From: Auanema rhodensis
Taxonomy: Eukaryota; Nematoda; Chromadorea; Rhabditida; Rhabditidae
NCBI GenBank assembly: GCA_964057225.1
Contig: OZ059894.1
Span: 13,340,131 to 13,404,130 of the forward strand
DNA: 64,000 nt
Direction: 5' to 3'
The notes below the pieces were generated by a model. It did no database searches. It was given only the letters and a program-made list of their open reading frames with translations, and was not told where the DNA came from. The position numbers and the translations under genes are program-made. Of the stretch, positions 50,141 through 62,241 are shown in pieces; position 1 is the first letter of the stretch, and each line of letters opens with the position of its first letter.

Positions 50141-51767
50141 ATGAAGTTTGTAATCATTGGAAGTGGCCCTACTTCATTAGGAGCAGCTTATAGATTGAAT
50201 GAACTGATTGAAGAGAAAACTTTGCCCTCTGATGTTGAGGTTGGATTCACATTCAGGTCTTATGGTCAAGTAATCAAATATTTTTTTTCATATAGGTAAT
50301 TATAATTGAAAAAGAATCTGAAGTAGGAGGACTGGCACGTTCAATTACTGATGAAAATAATTTTACTTGGGATTTAGGAGTTCATATAACAGGTGATATT
50401 CTTAAATATTTAATAGAAATTCAAAATAAACTTACTTACGTTTCTAATAGTTTGTGTATCATATGCCATATATGCATCTGAAACAATGTGAATTATAGAA
50501 TTAACCTAAATTTATATATTGGCTGATTATTTTATAAACAAGTTCAAAAAAAAAACATATTTAAGGCGCTTCAAAGTATGCTAAGTTTAGTCAAGTTATC
50601 AACGATGCAGTATCCGAATGGTGTGTTTTGCCGCGTTCTGTCAAGTTATGTTGTTTTGTATATAAATACATACATAATCATATATTTATTCAAATTCTTT
50701 TTTTTTTGTTTTGAGCTTCAACAAAAGTTCAAATTTTCAAATTACCTGCAAAATTATATTTTAAAAATTTAATATTTTCAGGTTTTCATGAAACATGTTA
50801 TGAATAAAGAAATAATACAAGAGAACTATGTACCATACCCGGCTCAAGAATCTGTGCCGTTCTTTCCGGAGGAAGTGAAATCTCAATGTTTAGCCGAAAT
50901 ACGCAAATCAAGTTTAGAATATGCATCATCAAATTTTGGTGAATTAACAAAAAATGTTTTCGGCGAAACTCTACAAAATATATTTATTAGACCATATAAT
51001 GAAAAGGTAATTATCTAATAATACAATTGGTATTTGTTATAAAATATTATTATTTATTTAAATGTGATAGGTATGGACTGTTGCATTAGAGGAATTAAAT
51101 TGTGCTTGGGTTAAAGATCGTGTGCCTCAACCTAACTGGGAGGAACTTTTTCGGAAAAGCAACTTAGATGAGCATGCCTTAAAAATGGAGGAAACCAATA
51201 AAATTCCTATATACTTCAAGTAAAACTTTTTTTTAATCAGAAATAGAGGAATATGAATTTTAAGATATCCATTAAACATGAGAGGCATGGGTGAATTATG
51301 GAAAAAAGTTGCTTCTAAACTCCCTCAAAAGTGGTTGCTCCTAAATACTGAAGCTATTCAAGTAGATGTAAAAAACAAAAAAGTTTGTATATTATAGATC
51401 AATCTAATTAGGAATTATAATGTATATTCAGATATATACTTCGGATAATACTGAATATAGTTATGATCATTTGATATCAACTATTCCTTTGACGAAATTA
51501 TGCAATATATGTTGTTTATGTCCAGAGATTGATTTAAAGCATTCACAGGTATTAAAAATTTAAATTTCTATAACATATCACTAATAACATTATATATATA
51601 TATATATATATTCATTTATTTATTTATTTATATATAAATATATATACTTACTTAGGTAGCCTTGGTAGGTATTGGTCTTCGTAAACCTCAACCGGATTTT
51701 ACAAAATCATTATCATGGCTTTATTTTCCACAAAAGGATATCATATTTTACAGGTTTTTTTTAGAAG

Positions 51768-51813
<46 letters not shown>

Positions 51814-52327
51814 TAATGTTTATGAATACATTATAGATGTACTTTTATCTCAAATTTTAATAAATCAATGACTCCTGATTCCGATTTATATTGGTCGGTG
51901 ATATGTGAAATAGGTTTGCATTCTAAAGCAGAAGTTGATCAAATATCAATAATGAATTCAACAATTAAAGGTTAATTATAATTTATTTGTTAACAATACT
52001 TTTTTATTTAGGATTAAATCAAGTTGGTATTCTTGTTAATGCAGACATAATGTCAAAATGGTTTTACTTGTTGCCATATGGATATCCAATTCCATCAATC
52101 ACTAGAGATGTTGAACTTAAAACAAGTTTAAATGAATTGGAGAAACATTCAATATATTCAAGAGGGAGGTATTAGTATGAAAAACAAACTTAAAACTTGT
52201 ATGGAAATTTCTCGACAGATTTGGTGGATGGAAATATGAGTTTGCTAATCAAGACCATAGTTTTATGATTGGATATGAGGTAGTGGATCGTGTTCTCTTT
52301 AACATCCCTGAGCAATTACATAAATAA
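50141..52327 (+). CDS. glf-1: UDP-galactopyranose mutase (GLF)
   Basis: Flavoenzyme that converts UDP-galactopyranose to UDP-galactofuranose, the donor for Galf-containing surface glycans. It is absent from vertebrates but present in nematodes. The protein starts [20 protein letters not shown], the FAD dinucleotide fold, followed by EVGGLARS and WDLGVH. The next exon ([19 protein letters not shown]) aligns with the HVxxSHYKYFD region of eukaryotic mutases. Then come [36 protein letters not shown], the substrate region [48 protein letters not shown] and the C-terminal [18 protein letters not shown], all in the order of fungal and nematode UGM. Substrate-phosphate arginines are present ([13 protein letters not shown]). 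Introns carry (AT)n runs (51590-51612, 51770-51810). The gene is convergent with the sugar transporter, with 83 bases between stops. Confidence 0.95.
51770..51810. repeat. (AT)n microsatellite in a glf-1 intron
   Basis: About 40 bases of alternating AT inside an intron of the GLF gene. A shorter run lies in the previous intron at 51590-51612. Confidence 0.9.
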
Positions 52328-52410
52328 TTTTTTTAAATTAGTTTATAACTATAATATGAATAAATCTAAGTTTGTATTAGTGATAAGATATACACACGAG
52401 ATTGTTTGAC

Positions 52411-54865
52411 TTATCTCAACATCTCCGAAATTTCTTCACTTGTTCTACCTTTTGTCTCAGGTAAATGACTGAAATTAAAGTATATTGATACAGTAAATGT
52501 GAAAAAAATATTGGGAAGGTTATAGCTTACTTATAAAAGTAGATTGCACTTGATGTCAAAGGTATTATAAAAGCCAAGAAAGCTAAAGGTCCTACAACGC
52601 TGTATAACGGAAAATAGATCATAGGAGAAATAAAACATGAAATATATCTGAAAATAATATCTTTGTAAATTTGCGTTCATTTTATGTACTTACTGAGCAG
52701 CCAAGCTTGATGACTGAATTTTAGCTCGAGCTCCGATTGTTGAAAGCTCTGCTCCAAGAAACCAAGCAGTAGGTCCAATTCCGGCACTAGAAACAAATAG
52801 TTTAATCTTACAATTTTTGTTACATTTACCTGAATAAAAACAGGAAAAGTATGAAGAGTATGAGGAAAGCCCATCCAATCCATAGACTATGAGTTGAATT
52901 GAATAAATAGACAAAGAACATCATACAGGTATTCACACCAGCCAATAGAAGTAATGATCCTAATACTAACACTCGTCTACCAATCTGGTAATTTATAAAT
53001 AACTAATATATAAATAAAATATATATTTACTTTATCTACGTATACTGTTCCAATAATAGCTCCAAAAGTGCCTGACAAAGCACTTAAGCAATTAGCTAAT
53101 GATGCTGATGTTTCGGTGAATCCAATTGATTGTAATAAGAAAGTACCGAAAAAGCTGACTGCCATTATACCACTAAAAAAAAAGTTTTTTTTTCATCAAA
53201 TTATAAATGATACCTGAAGGATACAACAATGTTCAAAGTGACAGATAATAATAATGCATTTCTGGTCGATCTATAAATTTTAGATATTTGAACGTATTTA
53301 AAAACTATAAATTTGCTCACGGTGTCCACAGTATTCCTCGCAGACTATCAATTTGCTCTCGATTCTTTAATTCTAACTGAATACGTTCCAAATAGTTTTC
53401 GTCAGGCTCAGAATACGCTTGGCAGGCAGCTTGTGCGGCAGCAATTTTTCCAGTTTTCAGTAAGTACACTGGGCTATCATAGAACCAAAAAATTATTGCA
53501 GCTGTTGCAATCTGAAAGGAATTTTTATCAAATAAGCACGGAACTATGAATATAGAATATCATAATTTGAAATATTAATAATATTTGCTTACAAAGCATG
53601 GTATGGATTCAAGATAATATGGTATCGACCATTTATCTTCTGTACCCAATGCTAATGGAATTCCCATTGCGCCTGCCACTATGAACCCAATATTGGTAGA
53701 AAAGCCTCCAATACTTCCAATGACACCACGATGACGAACTAAATATGATTATTGACAAAACAGAACTTTTTTATTAAGATTGAAAATTTATATTCATGAC
53801 CATCAAAACAATGAAAGCTATAAGACTACATGAGAATTTACACGAACCTGGGCTAATTTCTGTTAGAAATACACCATGGGCAGTTGTTCCCATTCCAACT
53901 CCAATTCCACATATTAGTCGTCCAGCTATAAAAAGTTCTGCAGATTGAAAGCTATGCGACAAGCCTGACAATGGCGCTCCGAATAAAAGTGTCTGAATTA
54001 AAATAACTTTACTATTTTTTCTAGTTTTATTTCCTCTATTATTTATTTATTTTTATCTTTTATTTGTTATACATTTTAAATAATTTGTGGAAAACTAACT
54101 ATTGCTGATAATAAGAGACTTCTTTTTGGTCCATACTTTTCAATAAAGAAAGACATAAAGCAAGCTCCTATAGCTGCTCCAATGAATAGACTTCCAGCTA
54201 CTGCGGACCAGATTAGAGCTTGTCCTGATTCACTAAGATACATTTGATATCGACTGAAATACATTTTGAATAATCTATAGATTTCATGATTATATTCCTT
54301 TTTCAATTATTATCAAGAGAAAATTGAAGGATGTTTTCTCAACTATCACATGTCTTTTTCATTACTATCGTATATGCTTTATAAAAATTTTGAATCAGGT
54401 CACTATCTATTCACTTAAGTAAAATAACTATTTCAAAACTGAAAAAAATGTTTTGCACATTTTTTTTTAGCAATGAAGAACAAAAGGTACTTCAGCTGAT
54501 AACCAAACTAATCATTTCTCTGTTCAACCTTGAACTTGTTTCATTCATGTTTTATAATACAAATTTTAAAATTTCACAAGTTATTTCCTGTATTCTAATC
54601 AAGAAGAGCAAACCTGTTGAAATTTTTCATCAAGAATGTTTGCAAAACATCTGCCATTGGATTAATAATTGAAACTTGAAAACCGAAATGAAATCCACCA
54701 GCAAGAACAGATAATATTGATGTGATTAAAAGACGAATTTTTGGAACTGATTGTCCTCGTATGATTTTTTCTTCTGAATATTTAGTTAATGAGAAATACA
54801 TATTAGTAAAGTAATATACCTGCAATTGATTTAAATGATCCATCCTCCACCGTATACACTTTCAT
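52411..54865 (-). CDS. MFS sugar transporter, SLC2 (GLUT) family
   Basis: Twelve-helix facilitative sugar transporter. The start is at 54863-54865 (MKVYTVEDGSFKSIA), because the later ATG at 54841 reads into the wrong frame across the first intron. TM1 follows RLLITSILSVLAGGFHFGFQ. TM2 is AVAGSLFIGAAIG, with the EKYGPKRSLL loop motif. TM4-5 have FIAGRLICGIGVGMGTTAHGVFLTEISP and RHRGVIGSIGG, the GR and E-x-x-R signatures. The central loop has PVYLLKTGK and NREQIDSLRG. TM7-8 have LLQSIGFTETSASLANCL and VDKIGRRVLVLGS. TM10 is GPTAWFLGAEL, and the end is LPETKGRTSEEI, matching the PETKGR signature. A QLS motif in TM7 is not seen, so glucose selectivity is uncertain. Distant from C. elegans FGT-1; closer to the divergent worm SLC2 group. 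About ten introns of 45-60 nt. Confidence 0.93.
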
Positions 54866-55913
54866 GTTGCTTCCGGAAAATAGAATTATAAAGTACAATT
54901 TTTTATAAAATGAAAGTTTATCTTTGAAGAAAAGAATTCATACATGTAACCTCTGACCACATTAGATTTAAAAGACTTATTCATTTCATTTAAAAAGAAG
55001 ACATTCGGTAAAAAACCGGCCAAAAGAGGAACAACAAGCTTTTGTATTTTCTTTTCAATCATTATCATTCATTTCTTCTACATTTTCGGGCTTTTTCTTC
55101 TTTTTTCTTTGCCTTTTCTAATGTGTGTTTCATCTATATCATAGAGAAAAGCACCTTCAATATCTACTTGAGACTTCAGGCTTTGCAAGTTTTGTTAAAA
55201 AAAAAAGAAGAAAAAAAACAGAAAAACTGAGAATACTCCAAAAAAAGTTTTGAGAATAAATAAAATGTATTTATTAAATAATGATTCAATGAAATGCATG
55301 AGAAAATGAGTATTATCTAGTAAAACATCTCAAAAGGACCCAAATAGAAAATTCGAAACATTCTTGTTAAAGCTATCACCAAAGCTTCAAAGTTTTTTTA
55401 TCGTTTAAATATAAGTAATTAGCTTGAACAAGTACATAAAAAGTGAACAGGTTTCATGTCTTCAAAACATGAAATATACTGAAGAAATATAGATGATAAA
55501 AACACCAGTTTTATGAAAAAAAAAACGCTGACAGTACTCACGAAAGATTTCTCTTTTTTGCTCTTATTTCCGTTCTTAGTTTCAAGAAAAAAGACAATGA
55601 AAACCGTTGGGTCTTATGGCGACCTCTCGCTTTTCTTTATTCTTTTTCTATTTTCTAGTTTTTTTCGATATCGAGTATTTTCAAGTTCTACAAATGTTCT
55701 TAATTACAACGAAAGTATCTGAATATTCAAGAGCTTCTCTAAAAAAATGTTTAAATAAAGTATTTTTATGTTAAATAATAATTACAAAATATTATTTATT
55801 TGATTGTTTATCCTATATGTAACTATAGAAATGATAAGATTGATGTAGACAAAGAATAATGGATTACATATTGTCATACACATAAATACAAATGTATGCA
55901 CATACATACATTA

Positions 55914-55944
55914 ATATATATATATATATATAAAGAGAGAGAAA

Positions 55945-55975
<31 letters not shown>

Positions 55976-55976
55976 A
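55914..55976. repeat. Compound (TA)n (GA)n microsatellite
   Basis: A (TA)n run directly followed by (GA)n, about 60 bases. Confidence 0.93.
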
Positions 55977-57925
55977 AAAATAATCTATGAATCTAATGAA
56001 AACATTTGATACACTTTTTCATGAGCTTCGAATTGAGAGAACATAAACTAACTGTCCATACAACTTGTTAACCTTCCTCACGTAAACTTGTAACATTATT
56101 TCTTATAATTACATTTTTATTATTTTTTTCAAACATTTTTATGCTGTTTTGTGAAAAAAATATTGAAAACATGTGATATAGATCAGAACTTTTATTGTCC
56201 TTAGCATCTTTTATTTCACTACGATATCTTACATTGATATATTGAAATAATTTTGATGAAAACAAAAAATCAAATTGTATATATGGTACCGTATAAGAGG
56301 GGAAAAACATAGTTAAGCTATAGAAAAAATTAATTAAGTCAAGATCAATCATATTGCATAATAGACAGAGAGGAGAGTTGTACAACACAGTAAGGAACAG
56401 CCTGTCATTCACTAATTTATCGGTTAATCTTCTGTTTTATGCTTTTTCCCTTTTTCTGAACCTCTCTCTCTGTTCCTCTCTCTTGTTACATGTATTTGAC
56501 AATCTTTCTTTTCATCTCTCACTCAATCAGGATCTCTTTCCATCTTCTTTTTGTTTGTAATCATCTTTGAAATGTCTTTATCTATTGCCCAAAAACCCTC
56601 CAGATTCTCAGATGTAACCAGATTTATGTCGACAAATCAATCCATACATAGGAAACTGAATGATTAAATAACCAATCATAAATTTTCAGTACTCTCATGA
56701 TAGTGGCTACTGTGTGCATTTAAAGCATTTCGTAGTATAAACTTTGTAAATGTGCAACTGGTATAGTATACGGAGAAAAATCTTACCTCGCAATATAAAG
56801 GAGTAAAAAAACACTTATAATGTATTAGCAATGATGGTCTCTCTTAGGACACCTTTGGAAAGTTAAAACTTAGTGAAAAAACTCATAAGGGTTTCTGAGC
56901 AATATAGAACATTTCTTTTTGATTATTGTTAAGAACTTTCTCAGACTCCCATTTTACATGTTTCTCATATACAATGAATTTTTGATTTTTTTTTTGTTAG
57001 ATAAATCACTGAAACCAATTTTTAAAGGTAATACAGTAGTAGAAATTCTCTTAATTATGCATCAGAAATGTTAATTTACTTTCAACATCAAGTTTATATT
57101 TGAACTTTTTTTTTGGTTGATTTGAGAAAAGATCATTATGATCCTACATTTCCTCTTTAAATATTAAATTTTTGTTTAGGGAAAAAACATGTTACAAAGA
57201 ATCGTAACATTTTCAGATTAGATACTATTTTTATGAAAGTAATTGTATTTATGTAAATCTAAATGGTAGAGATCTGAAATTATAAAAGTAATCTGCTGAA
57301 TTCCATTGTTAGACGTTTCAAGTTTATGAGTTACTTAATTATATTTCACTATTCTGGACAAACCATGGAATACATTCTGCATTTCTCTAATTCTCTGGTT
57401 TCAAACTTTTAATTTTCTCTCGCATTCTCGTTTCTTTTTATTCTCCTCCCCCCCATTGGTGTGTGGGAAACAGCAGAGCTCTACCTCACTTCTCTTGATT
57501 ATAGAATGAGCAATCGAACATTCTCAGTTTCAAGAATTCAAGGTTACATTTCCTTAGGTATACTCAGCTATAGTTACATTCAAAATGTGTAATATACTTG
57601 TTATAGTATAGCTATAGCTTATGTCTAAGAAGGTGAACTTTAGTTTTACATTATTTTCTTTTTTTTTTTCATTTCTTTTTTGAAATAAAAAAAAGGTTTC
57701 AATTGTATATCACCTGTATTTTCTACATACATATAGTAAGATAGATTTCTCGATATACTATACATATATAAGATAAAACTTATTTCATATTTGTTGTGCA
57801 CTTTCTTGAACAATTTCTAAATGTAGAATTGAAATTGTTATACATTAACGCTATTTCTAATGGTTTTTTTACATAAACCAATTATAGAGTTGTTATCGTC
57901 CATGTTTTTCTCATATTCTTATATT

Positions 57926-57926
57926 T

Positions 57927-57971
<45 letters not shown>
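57926..57971. repeat. (AT)n microsatellite
   Basis: About 45 bases of alternating AT in the large intergenic region. Confidence 0.93.
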
Positions 57972-57975
<4 letters not shown>

Positions 57976-58605
57976 TCTTAGATATATCTATCCAGTTACT
58001 TTATTATTTCATATTTTATTTTATTTTATTTTGCACAAGAAATTGAAAAAATTGATTTCTCTTTTCCTAATTAAATATGATCGAATTAACTCTAGGCGTT
58101 GATAATATTATATTTATATCATATATACATTACATATATATATATATATATTATAATATATTTCTATAATGATAATCAATATACTGCCGAAATCACTAAT
58201 CAATACTGTTAAATACTAATAAAGTGTTTTCATATATTTATGGATATATAAAGCATATAAGTTGTTATTCATTCCAATAATAATTCTCATGTTATTAATT
58301 ACAAAAAACTTGAGAATGATTGTTTAATCTGAGAAGACATGTTTTTAGAAACGAAACATACCGTTCAATTTTAAAAAAGACAATAAAATTTTTTAGAATG
58401 ATACATAAACGATTCAGAAATGAAATTACAATTACTGAAATTAATATATATACATATATATCAAATATGATCTTACTTACTATTGATATCATTATATTAA
58501 TTCGTTTTTCCATATCATATAATAAGTTTCAATATAAATATATCCTAAATTGCATCGTATTATTGAAAATGTACACCTTTGTTTTATCTTTAGTTAGAGA
58601 GGGTA

Positions 58606-59644
58606 ATGGATGATCAGAAAAGGAGTTTATTTGTAACTGAAGGAGACTTAGATGAAGAAATAGATGTGGTAAATTTTATAAAAACATTGAAAAAGGTATT
58701 TACAAAAATAAAAAATAGATCTTTATAATTTGTTTATTCAGGTTGATTCAGGTCAAAATTCAAGCCACGATAACAAATCTGTTCGAGAAAATAGCGAGAG
58801 TAGTGCATCGTCAGTTTTTACAAAACCTTTTTTTTTCTAAAAAGAATATCATACAAGTTGAAGTTTTTTTGAAATGTTAAAATGGCTTGAAATTAAAAAC
58901 AAACTTTCTCAATTACATTTTAATATACTTTACTATTTATTATAACTCAGGAAATATTTTTACATAAATTGAAAATTAAAATTCAAAAAATTCGACTTAA
59001 TTACCCATGTTGTTCTTAAATTTTTCTTAACTACTTTAATAATCATATGTATATTATAGTGGTTTAAGTTTAATATACTACTTCTATCTATTATAATTGA
59101 TATTATGCCACAAATTAAGTTCATTTTAAAATATTTTCATTAATGAAAAATGTCATATTTCACATGTTCATTATTTTTTAGCTTTTTTGTCGTTTTCAGA
59201 TCGTCCACGGAGAAAGTAAACACCTGTACAAGTGATGAAAAGCATAAAAAATTAGCTGATAAGAGGTATAAATTCCGTTTTATTGCATTTTATTGAGAAG
59301 ACTTGAAAATATTCTTAAGGTAATAAATATATCAGAACTTTTCAGATCTAATACAACAGAACAGCTCTTGGTTTCTATGCGACGTAGGTTTCAACATAGA
59401 GCAACTGAGCCGATTTTTCATAATATAGATACGTTATCAGAGGTAAACTTTTTTCTACACCTGCGTTTTTATTTGGTGCTATGAGAGACAACTTCTTTTT
59501 TTTAAGAATAAAGGAATGTCATACTGTAACTCAGCAGGTGGATCAGACAATGCTCTAAAAATGCCTCAAGTCGATACAGAAGACTCGGGAGAAAATGTTA
59601 GTAACCGAATTGGATCTGCGAAGAAATACATTTCGAAAGATTAG
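58606..59644 (+). CDS. Small unknown protein, Ser/charged-rich
   Basis: Not recognised. The ATG follows an acceptor-like ATCTTTAG by about 14 nt. Exon 1 (about 58606-58695) encodes MDDQKRSLFVTEGDLDEEID and then VVNFIKTLKK. Exon 2 (about 58741-58808) is polar and Ser-rich (DSGQNSSHDNKSVREN). After an intron of about 390 nt, exon 3 is about 59200-59266 (STEKVNTCTSDEKHKKLADK). Exon 4 is about 59346-59441 (TTEQLLVSMRRRFQHRATEP). The last exon is about 59508-59644 and ends SAKKYISKD. The product is about 150 residues, without signal peptide or membrane segment and mostly low-complexity, so probably an intrinsically disordered nuclear or cytosolic protein. In-frame phases join cleanly, which supports a real gene. 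It is convergent with the homeobox gene. Confidence 0.6.
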
Positions 59645-60069
59645 CATTAATGGTATTTTGTAAATATTTCTGTGAACAAAGCAAAAACTAGAATCTAGCT
59701 ATTCTGGCAATATTGTTTTAAGACTTTAATAAACAAACTGACGTTGAACTAACTAATTTGGATATCGACTCGTTTATATATGTATGCTTGAAATACGTTA
59801 TTCAATGTAGCCTTTCCTTGTGGGCTTTCTTCTTAAGATATTTCCATAAACTCAATTATAGTTCATCCAATTTATTCTCAAATATAACATTAAATTCAAA
59901 TACATATTATAGATTTCAATGATATTTCAAGTAATAATTAGAATACGAAAAAACGATGAATACACGTAATAAATGAACATGCCTGGAACTGGTTAGACAT
60001 ATTTAATAATAGCAAATACTCGGGAAAGAGGGAGGTAGCGTGAGAATATTGGTTAATTTATGCAGAAAT
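59645..60069. other. Spacer between convergent genes
   Basis: About 425 bases of 3' flanking sequence shared by the small unknown gene and the homeobox gene. Nothing recognised beyond AATAAA-type signals. Confidence 0.5.
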
Positions 60070-61037
60070 CTAATAAAGATGTGGCTCAGAATAGTTTGGT
60101 TGCTGATGATGTGGGTATTCACCTAATTGGTAGCCATCAATTAAAACATTTGGTATTGAAGGCATGATTTGTGTAGGATTGAAGAATGGAGCACAGTTAG
60201 CAGTTTCGGGACCCTGAATATCAATCCAATTCACCGATGGCAATGATGATGGTGATGTTGAGAATGTTGTATTTCCAAGAGATCCCATTGAGCTTACGGG
60301 AGAATTGCTGCTAAATATTTGTTTGCAAAAGATGAATTAACGATTAAATTACCTTTGGTTGTGAATATCTTCTTCAGAAAAAGTTTCAGAACTGTTAAGA
60401 GTTGGTTCCGCTTCCGGCTTGTCTTCAATGTCATCATCCTCAATGAGTTTACCTTGCTTACGAAGGTTATATCTTCTATTTTGAAACCAAATTTTGACCT
60501 AAGATACCAAGAAGTTATAGAAAAATTGTAATGTAATATATTACTTGATCACTTGTGAGACCAATTGCTTCAGCAAAAATCTTGCGTTCTGGTAAACGAA
60601 TACTGTTCTTCTGGGTGAATCTGTATGAATATATGAATACAATTGTAGAGCATAATTGATAACCCTTACCTTTCTTTAAGTTTAGTAATTTGGAAAGTGG
60701 TGAACTTTGTTTTTTTTTTGCCGTGATCCAATTTAGATGCAGCTGAAATACATGATCTAATATGTAATGTCACAAATGAACTTACGATCACGGATCATCA
60801 TTGAAGGACATGCAAAAAATGGGGTTGGCCAGTTGTATGGAGGCATGTAATTGACATAGCTAGAGAAGAATATTAGTAATTTAATTATTATTTTGAACAA
60901 TTGTAAACTTACTTAGTTGGGGCAGTAGTAGGAGGATATTGTCCGTACATATAAAAGTGAGAAGAAGTGGGAACAGGAGCATTCAAGGTGGATTCATAAT
61001 ATCCAGTAGTGATATTCTTTTCTTTCAAATGTTCCAT
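60070..61037 (-). CDS. ceh-51: NK-2-class homeobox transcription factor, CEH-51-like
   Basis: The protein starts MEHLKEKNITTGYYEST. A Pro/Tyr-rich N-terminal part follows (FYMYGQYPPTTAPT, YVNYMPPYNWPTPFFACP), then the homeodomain over three exons. Helix 1 (60676-60722) is KKKTKFTTFQITKLKER, helix 2 (60555-60620) is NSIRLPERKIFAEAIG, and helix 3 (60430-60500) is VKIWFQNRRYNLRKQGKL. Tyr at homeodomain position 54 (NRRY) marks NK-2-class factors; Arg at 52 and 53 and Asn51 are kept. An acidic stretch (IEDDDIEDKPEAEP) and a Ser/Pro/His-rich tail ending YSEPHLY follow. The start lies 3 nt behind TTTTTTTCAG. The short gene next to Aquarius/EMB-4 matches, from memory, the C. elegans pair ceh-51 (Y80D3A.3) and emb-4 (Y80D3A.2). 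CEH-51 specifies MS-lineage mesoderm with TBX-35. The class call is firm; orthology rests on the neighbour. Confidence 0.82.
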
Positions 61038-62241
61038 TTTCTGAAAAAAATAACGATACTATAATGACTACAGAGAGGAGATAAAGAGACAAGAGGAAAA
61101 GGTAATGATTAATGTTTTGGTAGATTTCTTATGTTAAATAAGGGGAGGAGCATCTAAACTTACGGTAAAAAATAAGTATGGTTTGCGGCAAACTCAGTTG
61201 CCGTTGGGACAAGACGGCAACTTTAGTTGCAACCACCTTTGGCAAAAAAATGAGAGCTCTTAATAAGAAGAGCTCTCAAAATTGGGAAAACGTAAAAAAT
61301 GTTTAAAAAAATAAAAACGAAGATTGAAAACTATAAACCATATTGAAGCTATATGACGAATAACTATAAATCAGAACACCAGATCTTAAGACAGTTGAGA
61401 AAGCATTATCTTATTTCAGAGCTGTTGTTTGCAGAGACTGATTGATATTTCCAATTTTTTCAGAGCTTATGTATTCCTTTCGATGACCTGAAATGATAAG
61501 AATTTCAACAACTTGTCAAATTCATCAGCAAGTGGCATACTGCTCAGTGGCAGTGTTAATGAAGTGTGAACCACCCAATGGCAACAGATATACTCCGTGA
61601 GTAACATAACACCTTGTTCATTTCAGTTCAACAATCATATCACCAGTAATTGCCACACAGATTAACAGATAGTAGGTCATTCATTCTATGAACTTTCTGA
61701 ATTATCTGGATGTTCATGCAGTTCTATCTCCCTTGTATAACATCAAATGAATTTGACTTATTCAATGCTTTAATGATCAGAATTAATGAAATATTTTTCG
61801 ACTAATTTACTTGCTCCATACTTATATTCTTTATGTAATAATAATGAAGAATTTTTTGTTTTGTAAGTGAAGGAAATAAGTGACATTTCAAATATCACAA
61901 AGGGCTGAAGATGATCTAACCCAGTTGAACATTATATGTAAAAGATTTTGATTTTTTCTTCCTTTATGTAGCCAAGAGAAAACTCCGTGATAAGTCGGTA
62001 TGTTGCAATGTAATACGTTATGCTTTTTGTATTCTGAAAAAAGTTAACTGGAAATTGTGTTCCATGGTTGAACAGTTTCAGTATGCAAGGTGGCAACACT
62101 CCTCTGCGCAGAGACTGCAAAATTGGCCACGCCCATTTTTCGAATTCAATTTCACAAAAATGCTATGCTGTAGAAATTTCTTTGTTACAGAATTTATACT
62201 TTAAAAATATGTTTGATTATTCTTAAAATCAACTTATAGGA
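61038..62241. promoter_or_regulatory. Shared upstream region of the divergent homeobox and Aquarius genes
   Basis: About 1.2 kb that must hold both promoters. Near the homeobox gene is a cluster of inverted repeats (61188-61278). Near Aquarius is a 12-bp palindrome CTCTGCGCAGAG (62102-62113) followed by GGCCACGCCC. An acceptor TTATAG lies 2 nt before the Aquarius ATG. The middle (61400-61750) is of mixed composition with no ORF. Confidence 0.5.
61188..61278. repeat. Cluster of inverted repeats (foldback sequence)
   Basis: A 9-bp pair, AGTTGCCGT at 61196-61204 with ACGGCAACT at 61214-61222, is followed by an 11-bp pair, TGAGAGCTCTT at 61251-61261 with AAGAGCTCTCA at 61268-61278. A near-palindrome, gtttgcggcaaac, lies at 61181-61193, and a ttggcaaa is between the pairs. 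Many GGCAA/TTGCC words in a small space resemble nematode repetitive DNA. Confidence 0.7.

Larger units (their letters stand above)
54866..58605. other. Large intergenic region, AT-rich, with microsatellites
   Basis: About 3.7 kb between the sugar transporter start (minus) and the small unknown gene (plus). It holds an (AT)n/(GA)n compound tract at 55914-55976, an (AT)n tract at 57926-57971, a small (AT)n run at 58134-58152 and a C run in a GC-richer patch at 57445-57485. Lysine-rich minus-strand islands at about 55020-55190 and 55615-55690 read like exon pieces in more than one frame and could not be assembled. I see no firm gene. Confidence 0.5.

Noticed and set aside
54595-54843. ATG at 54841-54843 (MDHLNQLQ) as the start of the sugar transporter
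   Set aside because: After splicing the first intron only the frame from the ATG at 54863-54865 joins to the transporter sequence.
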